The notes beneath the pieces were generated by a model. It was not told the DNA's origin and made no database searches. It saw only the letters and a program-made list of their open reading frames with translations. The position numbers were made by a program, and so were the translations under genes. A stretch of 63,110 bases of DNA from Methylomonas koyamae (lineage in GTDB: Bacteria > Pseudomonadota > Gammaproteobacteria > Methylococcales > Methylomonadaceae), in contig NZ_LUUK01000100.1 of the NCBI RefSeq assembly GCF_001644025.1, positions 1-63,110 on the forward strand, in the 5' to 3' direction. Below are positions 6,565 to 15,676 of this stretch, one piece after another; position 1 is the stretch's first letter, and every line of letters starts with the position of its first letter.

Positions 6565-8769
6565 ATGGCTAAATGCGATGCCGCCGACAGTTTGATTTTA
6601 AAAATTGCGGTGCCGGTTCCGTTGGACAGATTGTTCGATTACCGACCTTCCGAACTCGGCAATTCGGCGGAATTTCAGCGTGGCGCCAGGGTTTTGGTGC
6701 CGTTCGGCAAGCGTCAATGCGTCGGCGTCGTCATGGGTAGCGCCAACGGCTCGACGCTAGCCAGTCGCTCGATTAAGCCGGTCATCGAGCTACTGGACAA
6801 CACCCCGTTGTTGTCGGCTCTCGATTTGCAGTTGCTGGAATGGGCTGCCCGCTACTACCACCATCCGATCGGTGAAGTAGTGGCAACGGCATTTCCGACC
6901 GCGTTACGCCAAGGTTTGCCGGCCACATTGCAGTGCGAGCGTTATTTCGCGCCGACCGCGGCCGGCCGGGCGCCTGATGTCGATTTGGGACGCGCCACTC
7001 GGCAAAAAGATTTGCTGCGGCGAATGCTCAGCCGCGAACCGGCTTGGTCGGCGGCCGAATTGGCCGGACACAAGCCGGCCCTGCGGGCGTTGATCGACAA
7101 AGGTTTGGTCGAGCCGCGAATGCCGGACCCGTCGGATGGTCCGGTGGTGCTCGGTGCCGCGCTGGCCGCCAATCCGGATCAGCAAGCCGCGATAGACGCG
7201 GTCGGCGCCGACCTGGGCCGGTTCGCGGTGCATTTGTTGGAGGGGGTGACCGGCAGCGGCAAAACCGAAGTCTACATGCAGATCATCGCCCGAACCCTGG
7301 CTTTGGGGCTGCAAGTCTTGGTATTGCTGCCTGAAATCAATCTGACACCGCAATTGGAACAGCGGTTTCGGCAGCGCTTCGGGGTGGGGATCGAAACCTT
7401 TCACTCGAATCTGACCGACCGGCAACGCCAACAAGCCTGGCTGAGCATGCGCGCCGGCGTTGCGCGCATACTGCTCGGCACTCGATCCGCGCTGTTTACG
7501 CCGCTTCGGGAACCCGGCCTGATCGTGTTGGACGAGGAACACGACGGCTCCTTCAAACAACAGGACGGGTTTCGATTTTCGGCGCGCGATGTCGCGATCG
7601 CCAGAGCCAAGCTGCTGAATATTCCGGTGGTGATGGGCTCGGCGACGCCGTCGCTGGAGAGTCTGGCCAACGTAGCCCAGGGCCGCTACCGTCTGTCGCA
7701 CTTACCGCACCGAGCCGGCAACGCCAAGCCGCCGGCATTCCAGGTATTGGACATTCGCGGCAAAAAACTGCAAGCCGGTCTGTCGGAGCCATTGGTAACA
7801 GCGATCGGCGCGGAACTCGCCGAAGGCCGGCAAGTGCTGCTGTTTCTAAACCGGCGCGGTTATGCGCCTGTGCAAATCTGCCACGATTGCGGTTGGGTAT
7901 CGCGCTGTCACCGTTGCGACGCCAATCTGGTCATCCACGCCGGCATACACAAATTGCGCTGCCATCATTGCGGCTACGAGCAAGCCTTGCCTCGGCAGTG
8001 TCCGGCCTGCGGCGTCGGCGAGTTGCAGGCGCTCGGCCTGGGCACCGAACGCATCGAAGAAACGCTGAAGGAGTTGTTCGCCGGCCACCGCATCGTCCGC
8101 CTGGACCGCGACACCACGCAGTGCAAGGGCGCGCTCGAAGGCTATTTGCAGCAAATTCATCGCGGCGACGCCGATATCGTGCTCGGCACGCAAATGCTGG
8201 CCAAGGGCCACCACTTTCCGAATGTGACCTTGGTCGCGATCCTGGATATCGACAGCGGCCTGTTCAGCATCGACTTTCGCGGCGGAGAGAAATTGGCGCA
8301 GTTGATCGTGCAAGTCGCCGGCCGGGCCGGCCGGGCCGAATTGCCCGGCCGGGTGATCCTACAAACCCGTCATCCGCGACACGCGCTGCTGCATAACCTG
8401 CTGAGCCACGGCTATCGAGCTTTCGCCGAAACCGCGCTTAGCGAACGCCGCGCCGCCGGACTGCCCCCCTTCGGCTATCAAGCCCTGTTGCGGGCGCAAG
8501 CCGGCAACGCCGGCGCTCCGCAGCAATTTTTGGGGGCAGCCATTCAATGTCTGACCGACTTTACACAGTCCGGCGTGCAAGTGCTCGGCCCGGTTAGCGC
8601 ACCGATGGTCAGACGCGCTGGGTTATACCGATACCAAATACTGCTGCAAAGCGATAAGCGCCCAGCTTTGCAGCGGCTACTGGATTTTTGGGTTCCCCGC
8701 CTCGCCGACTTACGCGAGGCCAGATCGGTGCGTTGGTCGCTGGATGTCGATCCGCTGGACTTGTATTGA
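6565..8769 (+). CDS. priA: Primosomal protein N' (replication restart helicase PriA)
   Basis: PriA recognises stalled or collapsed forks and reloads the replisome. The 734 residues match the family. Visible parts in order: the N-terminal 3'-DNA-binding region (about 1-110), Walker A GVTGSGKT (227-234), the DEEH helicase box (near 331), the zinc-binding cysteine clusters CHDCGWVSRCHRC and CHHCGYE...CPACG (about 440-486), and helicase motifs around GTQMLAKGHHFP and QVAGRAGRAE. The ATG at 6565 lies just downstream of DnaA-box-like sequences. All hallmark residues are intact. Confidence 0.96.
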   Translation: MAKCDAADSLILKIAVPVPLDRLFDYRPSELGNSAEFQRGARVLVPFGKRQCVGVVMGSANGSTLASRSIKPVIELLDNTPLLSALDLQLLEWAARYYHHPIGEVVATAFPTALRQGLPATLQCERYFAPTAAGRAPDVDLGRATRQKDLLRRMLSREPAWSAAELAGHKPALRALIDKGLVEPRMPDPSDGPVVLGAALAANPDQQAAIDAVGADLGRFAVHLLEGVTGSGKTEVYMQIIARTLALGLQVLVLLPEINLTPQLEQRFRQRFGVGIETFHSNLTDRQRQQAWLSMRAGVARILLGTRSALFTPLREPGLIVLDEEHDGSFKQQDGFRFSARDVAIARAKLLNIPVVMGSATPSLESLANVAQGRYRLSHLPHRAGNAKPPAFQVLDIRGKKLQAGLSEPLVTAIGAELAEGRQVLLFLNRRGYAPVQICHDCGWVSRCHRCDANLVIHAGIHKLRCHHCGYEQALPRQCPACGVGELQALGLGTERIEETLKELFAGHRIVRLDRDTTQCKGALEGYLQQIHRGDADIVLGTQMLAKGHHFPNVTLVAILDIDSGLFSIDFRGGEKLAQLIVQVAGRAGRAELPGRVILQTRHPRHALLHNLLSHGYRAFAETALSERRAAGLPPFGYQALLRAQAGNAGAPQQFLGAAIQCLTDFTQSGVQVLGPVSAPMVRRAGLYRYQILLQSDKRPALQRLLDFWVPRLADLREARSVRWSLDVDPLDLY

Positions 8770-9007
8770 GTAGCCGCCGCGATCGCCTGGCAAAAAGCCG
8801 CCGGTAAGTGAAGGGTTTTATGGGATAATTCGCCGCTTTTTCGCGGCTCGAGGTCGCGGCAAAAACTAGGGGTATTCGCCAGGCCAACACTTCGGGCTCA
8901 CCGAACACCCCGCCCGGAAGATTGCGGTCTATGGCGGCGGGACTAGCACCCCACCCCAATCCGAATGGCAATCACATAATTAAAATTACGAAAGGGGGTA
9001 CTTTTCA

Positions 9008-9760
9008 ATGTGTTGGAGCGGAGAAGCGTCGGGCGTATTAGCCGCCGCCGGTTTGACCACCGCCGTTTACGTGGCGTACAAAGGCGAGTCCAAGGAACTT
9101 TGGATTCCGTTGACTTATTTCGCGTTGATGGAATTGTTGCAGGCGGCAACCTATGTGTACATCAATCTATGCGACAACCCGAACAATCAGATACTGACGC
9201 TGCTCGGCTACGTGCATATCGCCTTCCAGCCGTTTTTCGTCAACATGGTAGCGATGTATTTCATTCCGGAGAGCGTCAAGCTCAAAATCAGGACTACCGT
9301 CTATACGCTGTGCGCGATCAGCTCGCTGGCGATGTTGATTAAAATGTATCCGTTCGCTTGGGCCGGCAACTGCGTCGAAGGCGTCGAAGGCTTCTGCGGC
9401 GCGCAGACCTGTTCGGTGTCGGGCGCCTGGCATATCGCCTGGAAAATGCCGTTGAACGGCTTGATGTCCAATCCGGTCGAGTGGCTGTTCGGCTTCAACT
9501 GGGGCCTACATGCGTTTTCCTATATTTTGGCGGCGTTTTATCTGCCCATCATTTATGGTTCATGGCGTTTCGTCGGTTTCCATTATTTGATCGGACCGTG
9601 GATTTCGGACGTCACCACCGACGATCCGAACGAGTATTGCGCGGTCTGGTGTTTGTTTTCGATCGCGCTGTGCGTGTCGGTCATCAAAACCCCGATCCGC
9701 AAATATTTGCACGTCAAGAAATGGCCGTTTTACCACCGAGAAGTGGGCGATAGCCTTTAG
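9008..9760 (+). CDS. DUF5765 multi-pass membrane protein
   Basis: A 250-residue integral membrane protein with about six or seven hydrophobic segments. It begins with MCWSGEAS, the signature N-terminus of the DUF5765 family, which has no established function. A strong ribosome binding site (AAGGGGGT, about 8 bases upstream) fixes the ATG at 9008. Cysteines at residue 2 and in a central loop (NCVEGVEGFCGAQTC) are notable, as are conserved histidine and tryptophan positions in LHAF and GPWISD. A strong hairpin follows it. Neighbours (priA, a nitroreductase) give no clue to its role. Confidence 0.75.
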   Translation: MCWSGEASGVLAAAGLTTAVYVAYKGESKELWIPLTYFALMELLQAATYVYINLCDNPNNQILTLLGYVHIAFQPFFVNMVAMYFIPESVKLKIRTTVYTLCAISSLAMLIKMYPFAWAGNCVEGVEGFCGAQTCSVSGAWHIAWKMPLNGLMSNPVEWLFGFNWGLHAFSYILAAFYLPIIYGSWRFVGFHYLIGPWISDVTTDDPNEYCAVWCLFSIALCVSVIKTPIRKYLHVKKWPFYHREVGDSL

Positions 9761-9798
9761 CATTAACCCGAAAACCGAGGCCAGACCCTCGCTTATAA

Positions 9799-9824
9799 GC
9801 CTTGCCGGCCAATGCCGGCAAGGC
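9799..9824. terminator. Strong GC hairpin after the DUF5765 gene
   Basis: A perfect 11-bp inverted repeat, GCCTTGCCGGC (9799-9809) and GCCGGCAAGGC (9814-9824), has a 4-base loop. It lies 38 bases after the DUF5765 stop. There is no T-run, so it may be a terminator of the hairpin-only kind or a dispersed palindromic element. Confidence 0.5.
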
Positions 9825-9883
9825 CGCCGTCCAAACCTCGGTTCCGTGCAAACCCTTAGTCCACCGTTCGCCACGAGGATGCG

Positions 9884-10552
9884 ATGACGATCAATAAACC
9901 CGCAATTCTGGAAGCCTTCCACTTCCGCCACGCCTGCAAGGAATTCGATGCCGAGCGCAAAATCGCCGGCGCGGACTTCGACTTCATACTGGAAACCGCT
10001 AGGCTGTCGCCGTGTTCGTTCGGCCTGGAGCCCTGGAAGTTTCTGGTGATTCAGACCCCGACATTGCGCGAGAAATTGCGTCCGCATATCTGGGGCGGCC
10101 AAAAACAGTTGCCGACCGCCAGCCACCTGATCTTGACGCTGTGCCGCAAAAGCCGCGACCTGCGCTACGACAGCGACTATGTGCAAGGTTTCATGCGCGA
10201 GGTTCAGCATTACCCGGAAGACGCCGCCCAGGCCCGCACCCAAGTACTGGAAAAATTTCAAAAGCACGACTTCGCGCTGCTGGAATCGGAACGCGCCATC
10301 AACGACTGGGCCGGCAAGCAGACCTATATTCCGCTGGCCAATATGATGACGGCGGCAGCCCTAATCGGCATAGACTCCTGTCCGATCGAAGGCTTCGAGC
10401 GCAACGGTTTGGAACAGGCTCTGGCCGCCGAGATCGGCATCGACCTCGAACAATGGAGCGTCGCTTATCTGGTGGCTTTCGGTTACCGGAAAAACCCGCC
10501 GGCTCGCCCGAAAACCCGCCAGGAAGCCAGCGCGGTCATCGAATGGCGCTAG
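9884..10552 (+). CDS. Nitroreductase-family NAD(P)H-dependent oxidoreductase
   Basis: A 222-residue flavoprotein of the nitroreductase fold. FMN-contacting motifs are visible: FHFRHACKEFD near the N-terminus (the R-S/H-x-R-x-F/Y type phosphate-binding segment), LSPCSFGLEPWKFLVI (about residues 45-60), and the C-terminal glycine-rich GIDSCPIEGFE. The family reduces quinones, nitroaromatics or other oxidised substrates using NAD(P)H and FMN, usually as a cytoplasmic homodimer. It is monocistronic and convergent with the Rieske gene, whose stop is 12 bases away. The physiological substrate is unknown. Confidence 0.9.
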   Translation: MTINKPAILEAFHFRHACKEFDAERKIAGADFDFILETARLSPCSFGLEPWKFLVIQTPTLREKLRPHIWGGQKQLPTASHLILTLCRKSRDLRYDSDYVQGFMREVQHYPEDAAQARTQVLEKFQKHDFALLESERAINDWAGKQTYIPLANMMTAAALIGIDSCPIEGFERNGLEQALAAEIGIDLEQWSVAYLVAFGYRKNPPARPKTRQEASAVIEWR

Positions 10553-10564
10553 GTGCCGCGAACC

Positions 10565-10939
10565 TTACGACTCCGACGGTTCCAGCCTGGCGTGCTTGTC
10601 GATCAGGTAAATCCAACCCTGTTGCTCGTCGACCTTGATCGCCGTCAGACTCTTATCCAGACAAATTTCGCTCAACGATCGTCCGCTCACCGGATCGTAA
10701 CAAATGCCGTGCATCGAGCATTGCAGGTAACGGCCGGACGGATCGAACACGCCGTCGCGTTCGCAATCCAGCGTCCTCGGCATATGGGCGCAATGATTCA
10801 AATAGCCGAACACCGTGCCGTTAAAACGCACCACCAAGGCCGGTTCGGGCGCTCCCCGGTATAGCACCGAAAAGCACCACTTACCCAGCTCGGCTAACTG
10901 ATCGCTTCGGCAAATCGGGACGGGATGGCTCTTACTCAT
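10565..10939 (-). CDS. Rieske [2Fe-2S] domain protein
   Basis: A 124-residue single-domain Rieske protein. The cluster ligands are visible as C-x-H in HCAHMPR and C-x-x-H in CSMHGICYDP, separated by the usual insertion of about 20 residues. There is no signal peptide or membrane anchor, so it is probably a soluble ferredoxin-like electron carrier or the ferredoxin part of an oxygenase. No oxygenase or reductase subunit lies beside it. It converges on the nitroreductase gene. Confidence 0.88.
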   Translation of the reverse strand: MSKSHPVPICRSDQLAELGKWCFSVLYRGAPEPALVVRFNGTVFGYLNHCAHMPRTLDCERDGVFDPSGRYLQCSMHGICYDPVSGRSLSEICLDKSLTAIKVDEQQGWIYLIDKHARLEPSES

Positions 10940-11465
10940 CAGAACGGCTCCTCGGAAAGGGCAAACGGGTCACTGGCGACCGATGATACGACACGATGAC
11001 TGAATGCGCGACGGATTTACCGCCGTCGAGCGTATCCGCCGAGAGTAACGGGCCACGACAACCGGCGTCAGGCTAACCTTAGGCAGATAAGCGCAGCCCG
11101 CGTTTACATGCTGATCTGATTTTTGCGCCGTCGGAGCGCCCATTTCCGCGTCCCGCCGGCGGATCTAGCCAGACTGTTGTAGGTCGGCCCAATCCCGCGT
11201 GGTCCAGCATCGTCGAGTGCCGAAAACCGGACGCCCAACCCGATATGCCCCGGTTTCCGGCCTCGCTCGCCGGTCTTTTCGTTCAATCCCGAACGCGGAC
11301 TGCCCAGACCGGCATAGGAAAACATCAGGTCGTGAAAATTCGACGGGCGGTAGTTGTGGAATAAACCGCCGACCGCAAATAGCAAGCTCTATAATCACGC
11401 TTGATTCAGGAACCCTTCCGTGGGATCGTCATCCCATTTCACCGAGCCGCTTCAATATTCCTTCC
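10940..11465. other. 526-base gap between the Rieske gene and mutY
   Basis: The divergent gap holds promoters for the Rieske gene and mutY. A TATAAT at 11390-11395 could be the mutY -10. Open frames on the minus strand (about 11104-11398) have composition unlike the neighbours and no recognisable domain; I regard them as chance or a decayed remnant. No RNA gene or repeat array is seen. Confidence 0.4.
11390..11395 (+). promoter_or_regulatory. Consensus -10 box before mutY
   Basis: TATAAT lies 70 bases upstream of the chosen mutY GTG start. No matching -35 hexamer is clear, so the assignment rests on the -10 alone. Confidence 0.35.
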
Positions 11466-12545
11466 GTGTCACCCGCCCACTTCCAACAACAACTCTTCGC
11501 ATGGTTCGACCTACATGGCCGCAGGGATTTACCTTGGCAACAAGACATTAATCCCTACCGGGTTTGGGTGTCGGAGATCATGTTGCAGCAGACTCAAGTA
11601 GCCAGCGTGATCGGCTATTTCCAGCGCTTCATGGACCGATTCCCGACCATTCGGCATTTGGCGGACGCGGAACTGGACGATGTGTTGCAGCATTGGGCCG
11701 GACTGGGTTATTACGCCCGTGCCCGCAATCTGCACAAGACCGCGCGCCTCGTCGCGGCGAACGGCGGCGAGTTTCCGCAAACCGTCGAAGCGCTGAGCGC
11801 CTTGCCCGGCATCGGCCGCTCGACGGCCGGCGCGATACTCAGCATTGCCGGCGGGCAAAGCCAACCGATATTGGACGGCAACGTCAAACGGGTATTGACG
11901 CGCTTTCACGCGATCCATGGCTGGCCGGGCGAGACCAGGGTCGCGGCCCAACTCTGGCAGCTCGCGGAGACCTACACGCCGAAACACCGAACCGGCGACT
12001 ATACCCAGGCGATGATGGATTTGGGCGCGACGTTGTGTACCCGCGCCAAGCCGCTGTGCGAGATTTGCCCGGTCCAGGCCGGATGCGAGGCCAAACATCG
12101 GGGATTGGTTCGGCAATTGCCGGCAGCCAAACCGCGTAAGGCTTTGCCGGTCAAACAATGTTATATGCTGCTGTTGACCGCGCGCGACGGCGCGATCTTG
12201 CTGGAAAAGCGTCCGCCAACCGGTATCTGGGGCGGCTTGTGGAGTTTGCCGGAGTTTCCGGATCGGCCGAGCGCCGAAATCTGGTGTCGCGAACGCGGCT
12301 ATCGTTTGGCGGCCGTCGCGACCTTAGCGCAACGCCGCCATACCTTTTCGCATTATCACCTGGACTACACGCCGTTATTAGCCAGCTTGGCGGAAGTCGC
12401 CGCGATCGCCGACCCCGCGACTTTTGCCTGGCAAGCCCCGGAGGCCTGGGCCGCCCTGGGTTTGCCGACGCCGATCAAACAGCTGTTGGCGCAAATGCCC
12501 GAATCGGACGGCGCGGTTATTTCCCCCGGTCCGCGCCTCCTTTAG
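11466..12545 (+). CDS. mutY: A/G-specific adenine glycosylase
   Basis: MutY removes adenine mispaired with 8-oxoguanine and so limits oxidative mutagenesis. I chose the GTG at 11466 (359 residues) because it starts just before the conserved FQQQLFAWFDLHGRRDLPW; the open frame extends upstream to 11199 but that stretch is not MutY-like. Visible parts: the helix-hairpin-helix LPGIGRSTAGAIL, the catalytic-Asp region LDGNVKRVLTR, the 4Fe-4S ligands C191, C198, C201 and C207 (CX6CX2CX5C), and a C-terminal Nudix-like domain recognising 8-oxoG. In enterobacteria mutY is followed directly by yggX; here an RND operon in the opposite orientation lies between them. Confidence 0.94.
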   Translation: MSPAHFQQQLFAWFDLHGRRDLPWQQDINPYRVWVSEIMLQQTQVASVIGYFQRFMDRFPTIRHLADAELDDVLQHWAGLGYYARARNLHKTARLVAANGGEFPQTVEALSALPGIGRSTAGAILSIAGGQSQPILDGNVKRVLTRFHAIHGWPGETRVAAQLWQLAETYTPKHRTGDYTQAMMDLGATLCTRAKPLCEICPVQAGCEAKHRGLVRQLPAAKPRKALPVKQCYMLLLTARDGAILLEKRPPTGIWGGLWSLPEFPDRPSAEIWCRERGYRLAAVATLAQRRHTFSHYHLDYTPLLASLAEVAAIADPATFAWQAPEAWAALGLPTPIKQLLAQMPESDGAVISPGPRLL

Positions 12546-12571
12546 GCGCCGGCGGCCAACGGATACCACGA

Positions 12572-15500
12572 TCAGGCTTGCGCCGCCCGCCGATTCAACC
12601 AGCTCAACCACCGAGCGTAGCCGCGCGCCAAGCTCATTTTCAAATCGTCCAGATAGCAATAGGCCACCGGAATCACCAATAGGCTGAGCAGCGTCGACGT
12701 GACCAAGCCGCCGATCACCGCGATCGCCATCGGACTGCGAAACGAGGCGTCGGCGGCACCCATGCCCAACGCGATCGGCAGCATGCCGGCGCCCATCGCG
12801 ATCGTGGTCATCACGATGGGCCTAGCCCGCTTGCGGCAGGCGTCCAGCAGCGCTTCGCCGCGGCTCAGGCCATGCTCGCGGCGAGCGACGATGGCGTATT
12901 CCACCAGCAGAATGGAGTTTTTGGTGGCGATGCCCATCAGCATCACCAGGCCGATCAGCGACGGCATCGAGAAGGCCTTGCCGGCGATCAGCAATGCGAC
13001 GAAGCCGCCGCCGAACGACAACGGCAGCGCGGTCAAAATCGTGACAGGTTGGATGAAGTCCTTAAACAGCAATACCAACACCACGAAGATGCACAACACG
13101 CCGGTCAACATCGCCGAACCGAAACTGCCGAACAACTCCTCCATCATTTCGGCATCGCCGATGCTGAGCAAGCGCACGCCGGCCGGCAGGTGGCGGATGC
13201 TGGGCAACTGATGCGCGGCATTGGCGACGTCGCCGAGCGGTTGGCCGTTGAGTTCGATTTCGAAATTGACGTTGCGGGCGCGGTCGTAGCGGTCGATCAG
13301 GGCCGGGCCGCTGGACAGCTCCAGCTTGGCGACCTGGCCGACCAGCACCGAACCGGCGTTGGGCTTGTTGGACGGCACCGTCAAACGTTCCAGCACCGCC
13401 AAATCCTGGCGGCCGGCACTCGCCAGTTTGACGACGATCGGCACTTGCCGCTGGCTCAGGTTGAGTTTGGGGAGCGACCAGTCGTAGTCGCCTATCGTCG
13501 CGATGCGCAGGGTTTCGGCCAACGCGGCGGTGGTGACGCCCAGATCGGCGGCGCGGGCGAAGTCGGGACGCACCGCGATTTCCGGGCGGATCAAGGCCGC
13601 GCTGGAGGCAATGCTGCCCAGGCCGGGTATCGTGCGCAAATCGCGCTCGACATCGCCGGCGGCCTTGCTCAAGGCCTGCGGATCGTCGCCACTCAACACC
13701 AGCACGTATTTTTCGCCGGACGCGCCCAAGCCGACCTTGGTACGCACGCCGGGCAAACGTTGCAGCGCGATCCGAATGTCATTTTCTATCGTTTGCTTGC
13801 GCACCGGCCGGTCGCGGCGGGCGGCCAGAGTGATGGTCAGCGTCGCCTTGCGCACCTCGCTGGTACCCATGCTCATTACCATCGGGTCGCTACCGGCCGC
13901 GCCGGCGCCTATCGTGGTGTAGACGCTTTTGACGTAAGGCACCGCCGCCACCAATTGCCGGGCCTGTTCGGCCGAGGCGCGGGTTTGCGCCAGCGTCGCG
14001 CCGGGCGACAGCTCGACGAAGACCTGGGTTTGCGGATTGTCGTCGGCCGGGATGAAGCCGGTCGGCAACAGCGGAATCAACATCAGCGAGCCGATGAAAA
14101 ACGCCAGCGCGCCGGCCATCGTCACAATGCGGTGGCGCAAGCACCAGGCCGCCATGTTCATGTAAGTCCGCATCAGCCAACCTTCGGGCGCCGCGACGTG
14201 TTCGCGATCCTTCAACAGATAAGCCGACATCATCGGCGTCAACATCCGGGCCACAATCAGCGAGGCGATGATGGCCAGCGCGGCGGTCCAGCCGAATTGT
14301 TTGAAAAAACGCCCCGGCACCCCGCTCATGAACGCGGTCGGCAAAAACACCGCCACCAACGCGAACGTGGTGGCGACGACGGCCAGACCTATTTCGTCGG
14401 CCGCTTCCAGCGCCGCTTGATAGGGCGTCTTGCCCATGCGCTGGTGACGGACGATGTTTTCGACTTCGACGATCGCGTCGTCGACCAGAATGCCGATCAC
14501 CAGCGACAGCGCCAGCAAGGTAATCACGTTCAACGAAAAACCCAGCAAATACATGCCCAGAAACGACGGGATCACCGACAAGGGCAACGCCACCGCCGAG
14601 ACGAAGGTAGCACGCCAGTCCCGCAAAAACAGCCAGACCACGATGACCGCCAGCAGCGCGCCTTCGTAGATCATCGTCATCGAGCCTTGAAATTCTTCGG
14701 CGACCGGTTCGACGAAATTGAAGGCCTCGGTAAACTCGATGTCCGGATAGCTTTGTTTCAGCCCGGCCAAGGCCTGTTGCACGCCGGCGCCAACTTCGAC
14801 TTCGCCGGCGCCCCGGCTACGGGTAACCTCGAAGCCGACCACCGGCCGGCCGTCCAGCAAGGCCAGCGCGCGCGGCTCGGCCACCGAATCGTTCAGGTCG
14901 GCGACTTGATCCAGGCGGATGCGCCGGCCGTCGGGTAAGGCCAGTTGCAGCGGCCGTAATTCCTCGACCGAGGCGACTTTCGCCAGCGTGCGCAAGGGCT
15001 GCTCGCCGCTGCCAAGATCGGTGCGGCCGCCGGCGCTTTCCTGCTGCACCTGGCGCAGTTGCCGGGAAATGTCGGCGGCGCTGACGCCCAGCGCCTGTAG
15101 TTTGACCGGGTCCAACGCGATGCCGATTTCGCGGCTGACGCCGCCGACTCGGGTCACCGCGCCGACGCCGCGCACCGCCAGCAGTCGCTTGGCGACGGTA
15201 TCCTCGACGAACCAGGACAGCGCTTCGTCGTCGCGTTTGTCCGAGGACACGGTCAGCGCCAGTATCGGCGCGCCGGCCAGATCCAATTTGGTCACGACCG
15301 GCTCGCGCAAGTCGGCCGGCAAGTCGGCGCGCACCTTGGAGACCGCCGAGCGCACATCGTCCACCGCTTCCTGCACCGGTTTTTCCAGGCGAAATTCGGC
15401 GTTGATCACCACGTTGCCGTCGTAGATCTTGGTGTAGAGGTGCTTAAGGCCTTGCAGCGTGGCCAGCGAGTTTTCCAGCTTGCGGGCCACGTCGGTTTCC

Positions 15501-15676
15501 AATTGGGCCGGCGACGCGCCGGGCAGATTGGCGGTCAAGGTCACGGTCGGCAAGTCCAGATCGGGAAAGTTCTGGACTTTCATCGCCTTGAAGCCTTGTA
15601 AACCGCCGAAACCCAGCAGCACGAACAGCATCAGGGCCGGAATCGGATTGCGGATGCACCAAGCGGAGACGTTCAT
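12572..15676 (-). CDS. RND-family efflux pump inner-membrane permease
   Basis: A 1,034-residue resistance-nodulation-division transporter of the AcrB/MexB-like hydrophobe-amphiphile class. It starts MNVSAWCIRNPI, the typical first helix, followed by a large periplasmic loop, a six-helix block with LRDWRATFVSAVALPLSVIPSF, the LVIGILVDDAIVEVEN segment carrying proton-relay aspartates of TM4, a second periplasmic loop and the terminal helices with GIATKNSILLVEYA. It uses the proton gradient to export small molecules through a periplasmic adaptor and an outer-membrane channel. The start overlaps the adaptor stop (ATGA). No TolC-type gene is present in the window. Substrates are not predictable. 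Confidence 0.93.
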   Translation of the reverse strand: MNVSAWCIRNPIPALMLFVLLGFGGLQGFKAMKVQNFPDLDLPTVTLTANLPGASPAQLETDVARKLENSLATLQGLKHLYTKIYDGNVVINAEFRLEKPVQEAVDDVRSAVSKVRADLPADLREPVVTKLDLAGAPILALTVSSDKRDDEALSWFVEDTVAKRLLAVRGVGAVTRVGGVSREIGIALDPVKLQALGVSAADISRQLRQVQQESAGGRTDLGSGEQPLRTLAKVASVEELRPLQLALPDGRRIRLDQVADLNDSVAEPRALALLDGRPVVGFEVTRSRGAGEVEVGAGVQQALAGLKQSYPDIEFTEAFNFVEPVAEEFQGSMTMIYEGALLAVIVVWLFLRDWRATFVSAVALPLSVIPSFLGMYLLGFSLNVITLLALSLVIGILVDDAIVEVENIVRHQRMGKTPYQAALEAADEIGLAVVATTFALVAVFLPTAFMSGVPGRFFKQFGWTAALAIIASLIVARMLTPMMSAYLLKDREHVAAPEGWLMRTYMNMAAWCLRHRIVTMAGALAFFIGSLMLIPLLPTGFIPADDNPQTQVFVELSPGATLAQTRASAEQARQLVAAVPYVKSVYTTIGAGAAGSDPMVMSMGTSEVRKATLTITLAARRDRPVRKQTIENDIRIALQRLPGVRTKVGLGASGEKYVLVLSGDDPQALSKAAGDVERDLRTIPGLGSIASSAALIRPEIAVRPDFARAADLGVTTAALAETLRIATIGDYDWSLPKLNLSQRQVPIVVKLASAGRQDLAVLERLTVPSNKPNAGSVLVGQVAKLELSSGPALIDRYDRARNVNFEIELNGQPLGDVANAAHQLPSIRHLPAGVRLLSIGDAEMMEELFGSFGSAMLTGVLCIFVVLVLLFKDFIQPVTILTALPLSFGGGFVALLIAGKAFSMPSLIGLVMLMGIATKNSILLVEYAIVARREHGLSRGEALLDACRKRARPIVMTTIAMGAGMLPIALGMGAADASFRSPMAIAVIGGLVTSTLLSLLVIPVAYCYLDDLKMSLARGYARWLSWLNRRAAQA

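Noticed and set aside
11104..11398. Minus-strand frames of 77-93 codons before mutY
   Set aside because: Two overlapping frames are equally open, with no ribosome binding site and no domain; more likely chance or decayed sequence.
11199..11465. Upstream extension of mutY to an ATG at 11199
   Set aside because: The extra 89 residues are Arg/Ser/Pro-rich and unlike MutY; the GTG at 11466 gives the family length.
12872..14938. A 688-codon open frame on the plus strand
   Set aside because: It runs antisense inside the RND permease gene; its His/Gln/Arg-rich translation is the usual mirror of GC-rich codons and has no domain.
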